The translations under genes and the position numbers were made by a program. The notes below the pieces were generated by a model. That model saw only the letters and a program-made list of their open reading frames with translations. It was not told the DNA's origin and ran no database searches. Below are positions 13,998-21,377 of a DNA stretch of 25,251 nucleotides, piece by piece. Source of the DNA: CAYRVF01 sp964427535 (GTDB lineage: Bacteria; Chloroflexota; Ktedonobacteria; Ktedonobacterales; JADMIN01). The stretch covers positions 1 through 25,251 of the forward strand of contig CAYRVF010000083.1 of the NCBI GenBank assembly GCA_964427535.1, written 5' to 3'. Position 1 is the first letter of the stretch, and every line of letters starts with the position of its first letter.

Positions 13998-16397
13998 ATG
14001 CAGACCGCGGACCCAGTGCTCTCACTCGTCGTGCCGGTCTGCGGCGAGTCGCACCCGCTCTCGGTCTTCTTGAGCGGCATCTGCTCCGCGCTGGGCGCAC
14101 TCCCCTTTGAGGTGGTAGCCGTCGATCTCTGCCCCTCGGGGCTGCCTGCCACGCTCGCCGAGGCGATGGTCGCCGATCCACGCATCCGCGCACTGACGTA
14201 CAAGGGGCACGCCGCGGACGGCGATGTCGCGGGCGCGGTGCTCGAAGGCATGCGGCGTGCGCACGGCGAGTACATCGCCGTGTTCCAGAGCGGACCCGCT
14301 GGCGTGCTGGAGGTCCTGCCGGAGCTGGTGACCAACTCCACAGGTGCTGATCTCGTCGTCGCCGTGCCCGCGCGCGAGGGCGCGGTTCTTGGTGGCGCTG
14401 GACGTGCGCTCCAGCGGCTGGGCCGGCGAGCCATCCACGGTGCGGAAGCGGCGCTCGCGGAGACGCTCTTCAGCCGCGCGCGGGCGTGCGACGACCCGCT
14501 CAGCCAGCGGTTTCTGCTGCATCGCTCGGTCGTCGCGGACGTCGATCTGCACCCCGAGAGCGACGCGCTGCTACTCGAAATCCTGGTGCGCGGCAAGTGG
14601 TCGCGGCTCGTCGAGGTGCCAGTCGCGGGCGAAAGCGCGGCGGCTCCGGCGGAAGATAGCGCCTTCTCCGCGCGCGAGCGTGTGCCAGCCTACTTCGGCC
14701 ACCTGCGCGCATTGCGCTTCACTGGCCAGCGGGGAGACGGACTCATTCGCACGAAGCGCGTGCAGCCCGCGCTCGGCCCCTACGATCCCGAGCCACTGGA
14801 CGATGAGCTGCCCGAGAAACCGGCGCTGATCGGCGCGCGAGGCCGCCGCCTGCTCTGGACGATCGCGCTGCTCGCGCTGGCGCTGCGGCTGGTGTTGCTG
14901 CCCATCGGCCACTGGTGGGACCTCACGGTCGACTACAACACGTTCATCGACCTCATCAAAGGCAACTCGCCCTACGACACGCTGCGCTATCTCTCCAACT
15001 ACGCGCAGTCTGCGCAGTGGGGCAACGCCTATGAATACTGGGCCTATCCGCCCATCATGCTCTACATCTACGGCCCGCTGGCGCACATCTTCGGCACGCT
15101 GCATCCGCACGCGGACTACTTCTTTCCCGTCTCGGGCGCCATGTCGATGCCGCGCCTGCCGATCGACTTCTATCTCTGGCTGAAGCTGCCCATGTGGGTC
15201 GCCGACTTCCTCATCGCGGCGTTGCTCGCGCGAATGACCGGCACCATCCGCGGCGCGCGCGATTACCTGCTCAATCCCTACGTGCTGCTCATCAGCGCGG
15301 CATGGACCTTCGACTCGGTGATGGTGCTCGGGCTGGTCGCGGGCGTCTACTGGCTGCAACGCGGCAAGTTCGCGTGGTCGGGCCTCGCGCTGGCCTTCGG
15401 CACGATGGTGAAGTTCGTTCCGGCCATCGCCGTGCCGACGGGCGTGCTCTATCTCATCAAGAAGAAACGGCCCCTGCACGAAATTGCCATCTTCGTCTGT
15501 GTCTACGCCGTGAGCTGCCTCATCTTCCTCGGGCCGTATTTCAAGGGGCTGCTCTCGGTGCTGAGCTTCCACAGCGCGCGTGTCGGCGGCGGCATGAACT
15601 GGGAGGTCATCTGGGAACTCTATACGCTCTTCCCCAGCACGGCCAACCTCAAGCCGATTCAGTACGCCATCGGCGCGTTCGGCACGCCGACGCTGATCAT
15701 CGTGATGCTGCTCGCCTACTGGTACGCCTACACGACGGACATGTCATTCAACCGCATGATGCTCGTCACGGTGCTCGGCTTCCTGATCGGATCCAAGCTG
15801 GTCAACGAGCAGTACGCGCTCTCGATCTTCCCCTTCGCCCTCATTGAGGCACAGCGGCTGGAGGGCGCATGGCGCTGGTTCTACCGCGCCTTCTGGATCA
15901 TTCCGCTGCTGTTCGCGGTCTTCAACGTGCCGATCGACCGCTTCCTGTGGCTGTTCTATCACACGGTTCTCGGCTCGCGGGCCGATATCATCGCGACGAC
16001 CGGGCTGACGGGGTTCGAGTCGCCGTTCATCCCGTGGAAGCATCAGACGCTCGACCCGGTCGGGATTCTGGTGTTCGGCGTGGCGTTCTTCGTGCTCTGC
16101 GTCTGCGCCATCTTCTGGCCGACGCACACCTACCGCGCGCCACGCTTCCGCTTCGACCGCTTCACACCGGAGGTGCGGCGGCGGCCCGTGCTGTCGGAGC
16201 TTGCCAGAGCGCGGACCGTGCTGGTGCCAGTGGATGGCGTCGCGACGTCCAATGCAGTGGAGGACGGCTCACCGGGCTCTGAGGCCGAGCCGTCCGGAGT
16301 CTCGCCCGGCGTCTCCACAGGCCTGCCGGCGGTCGACGCAGCGGACGAGCGGGCATCGCCGCTCTCCGCTTCTGGCAGCCAGATGCGGATTCCCTGA
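13998..16397 (+). CDS. Fusion of degenerate GT2 domain with GT-C membrane glycosyltransferase
   Basis: A 799-residue protein. Residues ~7-213 follow a polyprenol-phosphate mannosyltransferase (GT2) step by step: LSLVVPVCGE, FEVVAVDLC, GAVLEGMRRAHGEYIAVF, LLEILVRGKWSRLVEVPVAGES. The usual catalytic acids are gone: the DDxS position reads VDLCPSG and the DxD position reads FQSGPAG. After a ~70-residue linker comes a polytopic domain with about ten membrane segments. Its first outer loop, HWWDLTVDYNTFIDLI then GNSPYD, carries the acidic residues expected in GT-C enzymes, which use lipid-linked sugars at the outer membrane face. YWAYPPIMLYIYGPLA and GSKLVNEQYALSIFP are family-like further segments. 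The ATG at 13998 is preferred for GGGAGG just upstream; an ATG at 13947 is possible. The C-terminal ~90 residues are soluble. Donor and acceptor are unknown. Confidence 0.85.
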   Translation: MQTADPVLSLVVPVCGESHPLSVFLSGICSALGALPFEVVAVDLCPSGLPATLAEAMVADPRIRALTYKGHAADGDVAGAVLEGMRRAHGEYIAVFQSGPAGVLEVLPELVTNSTGADLVVAVPAREGAVLGGAGRALQRLGRRAIHGAEAALAETLFSRARACDDPLSQRFLLHRSVVADVDLHPESDALLLEILVRGKWSRLVEVPVAGESAAAPAEDSAFSARERVPAYFGHLRALRFTGQRGDGLIRTKRVQPALGPYDPEPLDDELPEKPALIGARGRRLLWTIALLALALRLVLLPIGHWWDLTVDYNTFIDLIKGNSPYDTLRYLSNYAQSAQWGNAYEYWAYPPIMLYIYGPLAHIFGTLHPHADYFFPVSGAMSMPRLPIDFYLWLKLPMWVADFLIAALLARMTGTIRGARDYLLNPYVLLISAAWTFDSVMVLGLVAGVYWLQRGKFAWSGLALAFGTMVKFVPAIAVPTGVLYLIKKKRPLHEIAIFVCVYAVSCLIFLGPYFKGLLSVLSFHSARVGGGMNWEVIWELYTLFPSTANLKPIQYAIGAFGTPTLIIVMLLAYWYAYTTDMSFNRMMLVTVLGFLIGSKLVNEQYALSIFPFALIEAQRLEGAWRWFYRAFWIIPLLFAVFNVPIDRFLWLFYHTVLGSRADIIATTGLTGFESPFIPWKHQTLDPVGILVFGVAFFVLCVCAIFWPTHTYRAPRFRFDRFTPEVRRRPVLSELARARTVLVPVDGVATSNAVEDGSPGSEAEPSGVSPGVSTGLPAVDAADERASPLSASGSQMRIP

Positions 16398-16425
16398 TGA
16401 GTGTGTGGAGAGAGAAGGCGCGACC

Positions 16426-17310
16426 ATGAAGAGCATGCACATACCGCTGAACGCGCGGACCAACATATTTCTGTCGAAGGTGATCACGCCGGTCGTGCTG
16501 CTGGCGGGACTGCTGCTGCTGGCGCTCGTCCACTTCCGAGGGGTGCTCAAGATCACGCAGACACAGGACCAGCAGCTGCACGGCATGATCGTCTTCTCGC
16601 AAGGAGCACTCGCCGTCAATTACCTGCAGAACTCCGGCACAAACCGCCCGAACGTGCTCTACAACGGCATCCAGCTTGTGTCGTATCCCGACTGGAGCTC
16701 GCGTCTGACCATCGACGGGCAGGTGATGGAGCTCTGGAACAACGATCACGGCTACAGCGTGGATTCCGCGAACCGGCAGATCTTCAGCACGACGAGCGCG
16801 AATGGATGGCAGGTGACACAGATCGTCACGCTCGTGAACGACCACACCATAACCGTCGGCTATGATTTCGTGGCGCGCAAGGGTGGTGGGTCGAACCTGC
16901 ACCATATCGTCCTCGACGTGATGCACGCACGCACCGGCTACTGGTACGCGCCCAGCGCGAACGGCACCACGTTCACCGCGCAGGCGCTGCCTGTGAACGT
17001 GCCCAGCCTCACGAACGTGCAGACAGGATCGAGTGGAGGCACGCCGGTCCACGCCATCGGAACGCTCGCGCTGCACCTCTCGGGAGAGTATGTCGCCAGC
17101 ACGAATCCGGTGACGCTGCAGGATGCGCAGAGCTTCACGGTCGCCAACGGCACGCAGCAGAGCTGGGCGAGCGCCTTCACGACGGAGTATGCCATCGACA
17201 ATCCGCAGGTTGACCGTATCATTCCGCTCGGACGCGAGACGATCACCTTCACGCCCGCTCAAGCAAATACCGGGCAGCCGATCAACATCCCAGTGCCAGT
17301 CGGCCCGTAG
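16426..17310 (+). CDS. Membrane-anchored extracytoplasmic protein of unknown function
   Basis: A 294-residue protein with one N-terminal transmembrane segment at about residues 19-37 (VITPVVLLAGLLLLALVHF) and an outside domain that is Thr/Asn/Gly-rich and mostly beta by pattern. Segments such as SRLTIDGQVMELWNNDHG and IVTLVNDHTITVGYDFVA alternate as in beta-sandwich proteins. I recognise no catalytic motif and no named family. The ATG at 16426 follows GGAGAGAGAAGG. It starts 28 bp after the glycosyltransferase stop, with no promoter between, so they are likely cotranscribed. It could bind or carry the sugar acceptor, or be a substrate of the glycosyltransferase, but that is inference from position only. 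Confidence 0.75.
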   Translation: MKSMHIPLNARTNIFLSKVITPVVLLAGLLLLALVHFRGVLKITQTQDQQLHGMIVFSQGALAVNYLQNSGTNRPNVLYNGIQLVSYPDWSSRLTIDGQVMELWNNDHGYSVDSANRQIFSTTSANGWQVTQIVTLVNDHTITVGYDFVARKGGGSNLHHIVLDVMHARTGYWYAPSANGTTFTAQALPVNVPSLTNVQTGSSGGTPVHAIGTLALHLSGEYVASTNPVTLQDAQSFTVANGTQQSWASAFTTEYAIDNPQVDRIIPLGRETITFTPAQANTGQPINIPVPVGP

Positions 17311-17323
17311 AGTTCGGGGTGCC

Positions 17324-17638
17324 TCAGGCCGGAGGTGTGGGCCTGCGCCAGGGGAGCCAGCGCGGCCATGAGCTCTGCATGTCCGTGGGGATGTAGGTGA
17401 GCAGCCACAGCCCGACGACGTAGAGCGCCAGCGAAACGGCGAGGATGCCGACGACCAGCGGCACGTTGAGCGTGAAGCCCGAGGATGACGCGCCACCACT
17501 CTGCGGAAACTGCCCCGGCGAGCTCGTCGTGAGCGGCGACTGCCCGTTGAAGCCCGCCCCCACCACTAGCGAGCCGATGACGGTGAACGCCAGCGCGGTC
17601 GCCAGCAGCATCGCCAGGCAGCCGATGCCCCTCCGCAT
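17324..17638 (-). CDS. Small two-TM membrane protein
   Basis: A 104-residue protein with two hydrophobic segments (about 5-27, GIGCLAMLLATALAFTVIGSL; and about 59-80, VPLVVGILAVSLALYVVGLW). A Ser/Gly/Pro-rich loop of ~30 residues lies between them. The tail, IPTDMQSSWPRWLPWRRP, is basic and rich in Trp. I recognise no family. The ATG at 17638 is chosen for GGGAAAGGGG upstream; an in-frame ATG at 17680 would add 14 basic residues and is possible. The stop is only 13 bp from the stop of the convergent extracytoplasmic-protein gene. It lies downstream of the ABC permease gene on the same strand, about 108 bp away, and might be its last operon member. Confidence 0.65.
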   Translation of the reverse strand: MRRGIGCLAMLLATALAFTVIGSLVVGAGFNGQSPLTTSSPGQFPQSGGASSSGFTLNVPLVVGILAVSLALYVVGLWLLTYIPTDMQSSWPRWLPWRRPTPPA

Positions 17639-17745
17639 GGGAGTCGCCCCTTTCCCGCCCCGTTTGGCGTCTGGGTGCATCCCCGACAGGCGTCTACCAC
17701 GCTGAGCACCGAGCGGTCACGCGCACCCCTTCCGTGCCGCTGCTC

Positions 17746-18609
17746 CTACTGTACCAGCTTGGGGTAGAACTTCGCGCCGAGGGCGATGAGGATGGCGGTG
17801 ATGCAGAGCACAACGCCAAAGTCCAGCGGCAAGCCGTTCTCGCTCGCGGTGCCGACGACCATCATCGCGCGCAGCCCGTCGACCATGTAGCTCAGCGGAT
17901 TGATGTGCGCGATGACCTGCAGCCAGCCGGGCATGAGGGCGATCGGGTAGATGGCGTTACTGGCGAAGAAGAGCGGCATCGTCAGCACCTGGCCGATGCC
18001 CATGACACGCTCGCGGCTCTTGAGCACACACGCGATCAGCACCGAGAATGTCGAGAAGCAGGCGGCGCCGAGCATCACCATGAGGATCACGCCGAGCAGG
18101 TCGAGCGGGTTCCAGTTCATCTGGACGCCGAGTATTAGCGCGAGCAGGTAGATGATGAGGGCTTGCGGCAGCGCGCGTGCCCCTGCCGAGAGCGCCTTGC
18201 CGATGACGAGGGCCGTGCGCGGCGTGGGGCTCGCGAGGAACTTGTGGATGACGCCGAGGTCGCGCTCCCAGATGATGGCGATGCCGTAGAAAATCGCCAG
18301 AAAGAGCACGCTCTGCGCCAGAATGCCGGGCGCCATGAACTGCAGATAGCTCTCGTGCCCGGTCGGAATCGCCCGGATGCGCGTGAAGGTCTCGCCGAAG
18401 ACGAGCAGCCAGAGCGCGGGCTGCACGGTGCGCGTCAGAATATCCGTCGGGTCGTGGAGGATCTTGCGCACCTCCCACTCGGCGATGGTGAACACCTTGC
18501 CGACGAAGGCGACGGCGCGATCGAGCACGGAGGTCCGCTCGGGAATGACCGGAGCGGCAATCGTCTCAGCCAAGTCGCCGGGCAGTACGCCGGGCTCGCG
18601 AAGTGTCAC
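17746..18609 (-). CDS. ABC-2 type transporter permease
   Basis: A 287-residue permease of the ABC-2 family, the membrane part of drug or lipid exporters. A cytoplasmic N-terminus and an amphipathic entry (TIAEWEVRKILHDPTDILTR) precede about six transmembrane segments. Recognisable pieces are PALWLLVFGETF, YLQFMAPGILAQSVLF, WERDLGVIHKFLASPTPR (the cytoplasmic coupling loop) and FFASNAIYPIALMPGWLQVI followed by NPLSYMVDGLRAMM, all typical of DrrB-like proteins. I chose GTG at 18609 because GGAGGG lies 7 nt upstream; it overlaps the end of the ATPase gene by 44 bp. A longer frame to 18687 lacks a ribosome site. It forms a complete exporter with the ATPase upstream. The substrate is unknown; control by the MarR protein is likely from the operon. 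Confidence 0.9.
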   Translation of the reverse strand: MTLREPGVLPGDLAETIAAPVIPERTSVLDRAVAFVGKVFTIAEWEVRKILHDPTDILTRTVQPALWLLVFGETFTRIRAIPTGHESYLQFMAPGILAQSVLFLAIFYGIAIIWERDLGVIHKFLASPTPRTALVIGKALSAGARALPQALIIYLLALILGVQMNWNPLDLLGVILMVMLGAACFSTFSVLIACVLKSRERVMGIGQVLTMPLFFASNAIYPIALMPGWLQVIAHINPLSYMVDGLRAMMVVGTASENGLPLDFGVVLCITAILIALGAKFYPKLVQ

Positions 18610-19366
18610 GGTAGCTCCCTCCACTCTCGAGTACGTCACCTGTGTAGTGCGCGAAAACGTCGTCCAGTGTCGCATCTGGATGCCCAATCGAGGCTTTCAG
18701 CTCGGCGGGCGTGCCCATCGCGGCGAGATGCCCGCGATGCATGATAGCGACACGCTGGCAGAGGCTGTCGGCCTCCTCCATGTAGTGGGTCGTCAGAAAG
18801 ATGGTCATGCCGGTCTGCTCGCGCAGCTCGCTCAGGTGCTCCCATACCGCCTTACGTGCGACTGGGTCCAGCCCGACGGTCGGCTCGTCGAGGAAGAGCA
18901 CACGTGGGCCGTGCAGCAACGCCTGCGCGACTTCCAGACGGCGAATCATGCCGCCCGAGTACGTACGCACGAGCTTGTCGGCCGCCTCGCTCAGCCCCAT
19001 GTAGTCGAGCGCGAGACGAGTGCGCGCCGCACGTTGGTTGCGGGGCAGATCGTAGAGCTTGGCGAAGATCAACAGGTTCTCGTAGCCGGTGAGGCTGCCA
19101 TCCGCCGAGAGCGCCTGCGGCACGTAGCCGATGGACCGGCGAACCTGCGGCTGCTGGCGCAGCAGATCATATCCTGCGACCTGTGCCGTGCCGCTCGTCG
19201 GCGGCAGCAGCGTCGTCAGCATCTTAATCGTGGTGCTCTTCCCGGCGCCGTTCGGGCCGAGCAGACCAAATACCTCACCCGCCTCCACGGAGAGCGTGAC
19301 GGCGTCCGCCGCCGTGAACTCGCCGAAGCGCCGGGTGAGGTGGTCGAGTTGCAGAATCGTACTCAT
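18566..19366 (-). CDS. ABC transporter ATP-binding protein (DrrA-like)
   Basis: A 266-residue ABC ATPase. Walker A is GPNGAGKST (37-45), the Q-loop YVPQ (81-84), the signature TYSGGM (135-140), Walker B VLFLDEP (156-162), and the H-loop His is in TTHYMEEAD (194). The C-terminal extension (GTPAELKASIGHPDATLDDVF) is the feature shared by DrrA-type daunorubicin-resistance ATPases. It would power the ABC-2 permease encoded next. The start ATG overlaps the MarR stop codon in ATGA, so translation is probably coupled. The last ~30 residues (RDTSRARRTARRLG) are basic and run into the permease gene. Function as an exporter is secure; the cargo is not known. Confidence 0.94.
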   Translation of the reverse strand: MSTILQLDHLTRRFGEFTAADAVTLSVEAGEVFGLLGPNGAGKSTTIKMLTTLLPPTSGTAQVAGYDLLRQQPQVRRSIGYVPQALSADGSLTGYENLLIFAKLYDLPRNQRAARTRLALDYMGLSEAADKLVRTYSGGMIRRLEVAQALLHGPRVLFLDEPTVGLDPVARKAVWEHLSELREQTGMTIFLTTHYMEEADSLCQRVAIMHRGHLAAMGTPAELKASIGHPDATLDDVFAHYTGDVLESGGSYRDTSRARRTARRLG

Positions 19367-19872
19367 GCGGATCCTTCTACGGAGGCTGGCTCACGCACTG
19401 CTCCCGCACTCGATGGTGCCTCGCCGAACAGCGCGCGCAACGGCTCGAACGCCTGGACGATCAGCGTCCGCTGCTCTGGGCTGAGCCGTTCGAGGCGCTC
19501 GGCGAGCTTGCGGGTCGCGTGCGCACGCATCGCTTCGAGGGTCTGCTCGCCCTCCGACGAGAGGCGCAGCGTCACATACCGCCGGTCGCTGGCGAGGAGC
19601 TGCCGCCCGACGAGGCCGCGCGAGACGAGCGCGTCGATCAGGCGCGAGGCCGCTGGCACCGAGAGGCCCAGGTGCTCGGCGACAGCGGAGACCGACGTAT
19701 CGGCGTGCCGTCGCACGTAGGTCAGCGCGCGGAACTGCGGCACCGACAGGTCCGCCGCCCGCTGCTCGCGCATGAGCGCGCGGATGGTGCGCATCACCAG
19801 CGGCACCACCTCGATGAGCTCGCCAGCGACATCGCCCGAAGATGTATTAGTTGCGACGTGCATCTGTTGCAT
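19363..19872 (-). CDS. MarR-family transcriptional regulator
   Basis: A 169-residue MarR-type winged helix repressor. VPLVMRTIRALMREQRAADL is the first dimerisation helix. LSVPQFRALTYVRRHADTS leads into the DNA-binding part: VSAVAEHLGLSVPAASRLID is the recognition helix, and GLVGRQLLASDRRYVTLRLS the wing with the conserved DRR. The C-terminal helix LERLSPEQRTLIVQAFEPL completes the dimer. I chose ATG at 19872. It lies 6 nt after a TATACT -10 hexamer, so the mRNA may be leaderless; the ATG at 19863 is an alternative. It heads the operon with the ABC exporter and overlaps its first gene in ATGA. A drug or lipid-responsive control of the exporter is the usual logic for such operons. Confidence 0.92.
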   Translation of the reverse strand: MQQMHVATNTSSGDVAGELIEVVPLVMRTIRALMREQRAADLSVPQFRALTYVRRHADTSVSAVAEHLGLSVPAASRLIDALVSRGLVGRQLLASDRRYVTLRLSSEGEQTLEAMRAHATRKLAERLERLSPEQRTLIVQAFEPLRALFGEAPSSAGAVREPASVEGSA

Positions 19873-19908
19873 AGTGCAAGTATAGCGTAAGCGTGACACC
19901 GCGCACAA
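19867..19908 (-). promoter_or_regulatory. Promoter and operator-like palindrome of the marR-ABC operon
   Basis: On the minus strand TTGTGC (19908-19903) and TATACT (19884-19879) are 18 bp apart. The perfect inverted repeat TTGCA-TAG-TGCAA (19867-19879) touches the -10 and contains the start codon. A MarR dimer bound there would block its own promoter. Confidence 0.55.
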
Positions 19909-20332
19909 GGGTGGAAGTCACGGATAGCTAGCGCGGGCATATGCAGTTCTGCGCATACGATGCATCGTCGCAATGCCTCACAACAGGTCTTGACAACGGT
20001 TACCGAGATGACAGTAGATGGTGGAATTACGCGCACTCACAACAGGTGGGGACCATGCAGGAAGCTGTCCCATCCATGGCATGGCAATGGACTACAAGGC
20101 CTTCTAACACGTTCGGGTATCACTCTGCCAGGCACCTTGATTGAGCAGGCGGACGTATAGGGCTCCCACTGGATTCCGCACGGCTCTACGCCATCCTGGA
20201 CAACCCACGCCAGACTTGCGTCGATGGTATGCTGCTCATCTCCCTCACTCGCCCGCGCCGAACTCGACCTCAAATGACGGCGGCCAAGATATGCCGGATG
20301 GCTGATGAAGTCGATGGAGAGGAGTGAGACAC
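19909..20332. other. Non-coding region between divergent marR and lipoprotein genes
   Basis: This ~420-bp stretch is less G/C-rich than its surroundings and contains no convincing gene; the small open frames here have no ribosome site or familiar sequence. A 12-bp direct repeat, CTCACAACAGGT, occurs at 19977-19988 and 20036-20047. A TTGACA at 19990-19995 has no good -10 at the right distance. Confidence 0.5.
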
Positions 20333-21106
20333 ATGGTCACGTCACGGAACGCGGCATCTTCATGGCGGACAGCGTTCATGCTCCTCGTAGGAATACTCGC
20401 GATTGTGCTCGCTGCGTGCGGCACCACCCATGCACCGCAATCCGGCTCGGGCGCGACCGCGACAGGCACGTCTTCGCCAGGCTCGTCGGCACCGCAGGAA
20501 CTACGCGACGTGCGCTACTGCGAGGTAATCCCGTCGGTACAGCAAGGGTCGACGGTCACCACCTCTGTCTACAACACGCTCGGCTTCAGCTATTGCCCGC
20601 CGAACCAGTGGAACAACCTCACCGAAGCTGAGGTCAACCAGGAGTACGGGTCACAGTCGGCCAAGCTCAATGGTCCCCGCCATTTTGTGATGGACAACGC
20701 ACAGGCCACCGGATCGGCCACCAACTCGGGCAAGACGTTCACGTTCGGCGGACTCGAGATGGGCTTGCGCGCGACGCTCACCACGTCGGCCGGGCAGCCA
20801 ACTGTCGGCGATCAGTTCTACGCCCCCAACCAGGTGCAGCGCGACACCATCTGGACGTACAAGGCGGGGAAGCCCATCTATGAGCTCGTGGACCCGAGTG
20901 GGAATGTCTACGTCATGCAGTCGTACGCGCAGATCGCCGACAAAACCCTCACTATCAAGCAGTTGTCCAAGCTCGCGAGCAAGCTGAACCTGCCTCAGGG
21001 GTGGTCGTACAAGACCGAGACGCCAGCGCAAGATCTGGTGCTCAACAGCAACGGGCTGGCCTACGTCGTCAACGACAACCTCTACGACTCGTATCAGCGT
21101 CGTTGA
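20333..21106 (+). CDS. Secreted lipoprotein of unknown function
   Basis: A 257-residue protein with a lipoprotein signal: a basic start, a hydrophobic run (AFMLLVGILAIVLAAC) and a lipobox ending at Cys29 (VLAAC). A Ser/Gly/Thr-rich spacer follows. The rest has short conserved-looking pieces, RDVRYCEVIPSV, NTLGFSYCPPNQW, RDTIWTYKAGKPIYELVDPSGNVYVMQSYAQI, with two Cys that might bond outside the cell. I know no assigned function. The ATG at 20333 is chosen for GGAGAGGAG 8 nt upstream. It is single, with a 12-bp palindrome, GGGTGCGCACCC, 160 bp downstream (21269-21280) that may help end the transcript. Confidence 0.75.
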   Translation: MVTSRNAASSWRTAFMLLVGILAIVLAACGTTHAPQSGSGATATGTSSPGSSAPQELRDVRYCEVIPSVQQGSTVTTSVYNTLGFSYCPPNQWNNLTEAEVNQEYGSQSAKLNGPRHFVMDNAQATGSATNSGKTFTFGGLEMGLRATLTTSAGQPTVGDQFYAPNQVQRDTIWTYKAGKPIYELVDPSGNVYVMQSYAQIADKTLTIKQLSKLASKLNLPQGWSYKTETPAQDLVLNSNGLAYVVNDNLYDSYQRR

Positions 21107-21268
21107 CCGGCACTCCACGCCTGGCGACGACCTTCGTGCCGGACGCCACTGGTGGAATATCGGCATGCCTGTTGCTCCAGGCAGTCGCCCAGATCGCGCT
21201 TCGGCATGGAGGCCTGCCGCCGTACCGGTACTCCACGGCACCAGGCACGGGGGCGATGCATGCGAGTG

Positions 21269-21280
21269 GGGTGCGCACCC
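21269..21280. other. Short palindrome after the lipoprotein gene
   Basis: GGGTGCGCACCC is a perfect 12-bp palindrome, flanked by GG and TACCCC. It has no T-run. The ~270-bp gap between the convergent lipoprotein and anti-sigma genes holds nothing else I can name. Confidence 0.35.
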
Positions 21281-21377
21281 TACCCCGACAGGCGGTGGCG
21301 GTCTGACGTGAGTGAGGTGCGCTGAGAGAGACACATGGGCATTTCAGCTACATTGGCAGAGACGCCCGCGCGCCTCA

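Noticed and set aside
14571..15572. Long opposite-strand frame inside the glycosyltransferase gene
   Set aside because: Its composition (Arg, Glu, His, Gln) is typical of antisense of membrane-protein codons in G/C-rich DNA; no domain or ribosome site.
16162..17499. Opposite-strand frame of 445 codons over the extracytoplasmic-protein gene
   Set aside because: It covers three genes, is Arg/His-rich, and has no recognisable domain.
18163..19720. Plus-strand frames over the ABC transporter operon
   Set aside because: They are shadows of the ABC ATPase, permease and marR genes, which have clear motifs on the minus strand.
19941..20160. Two small plus-strand frames in the marR-lipoprotein gap
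   Set aside because: No ribosome site, overlapping one another in different frames, and no recognisable sequence.
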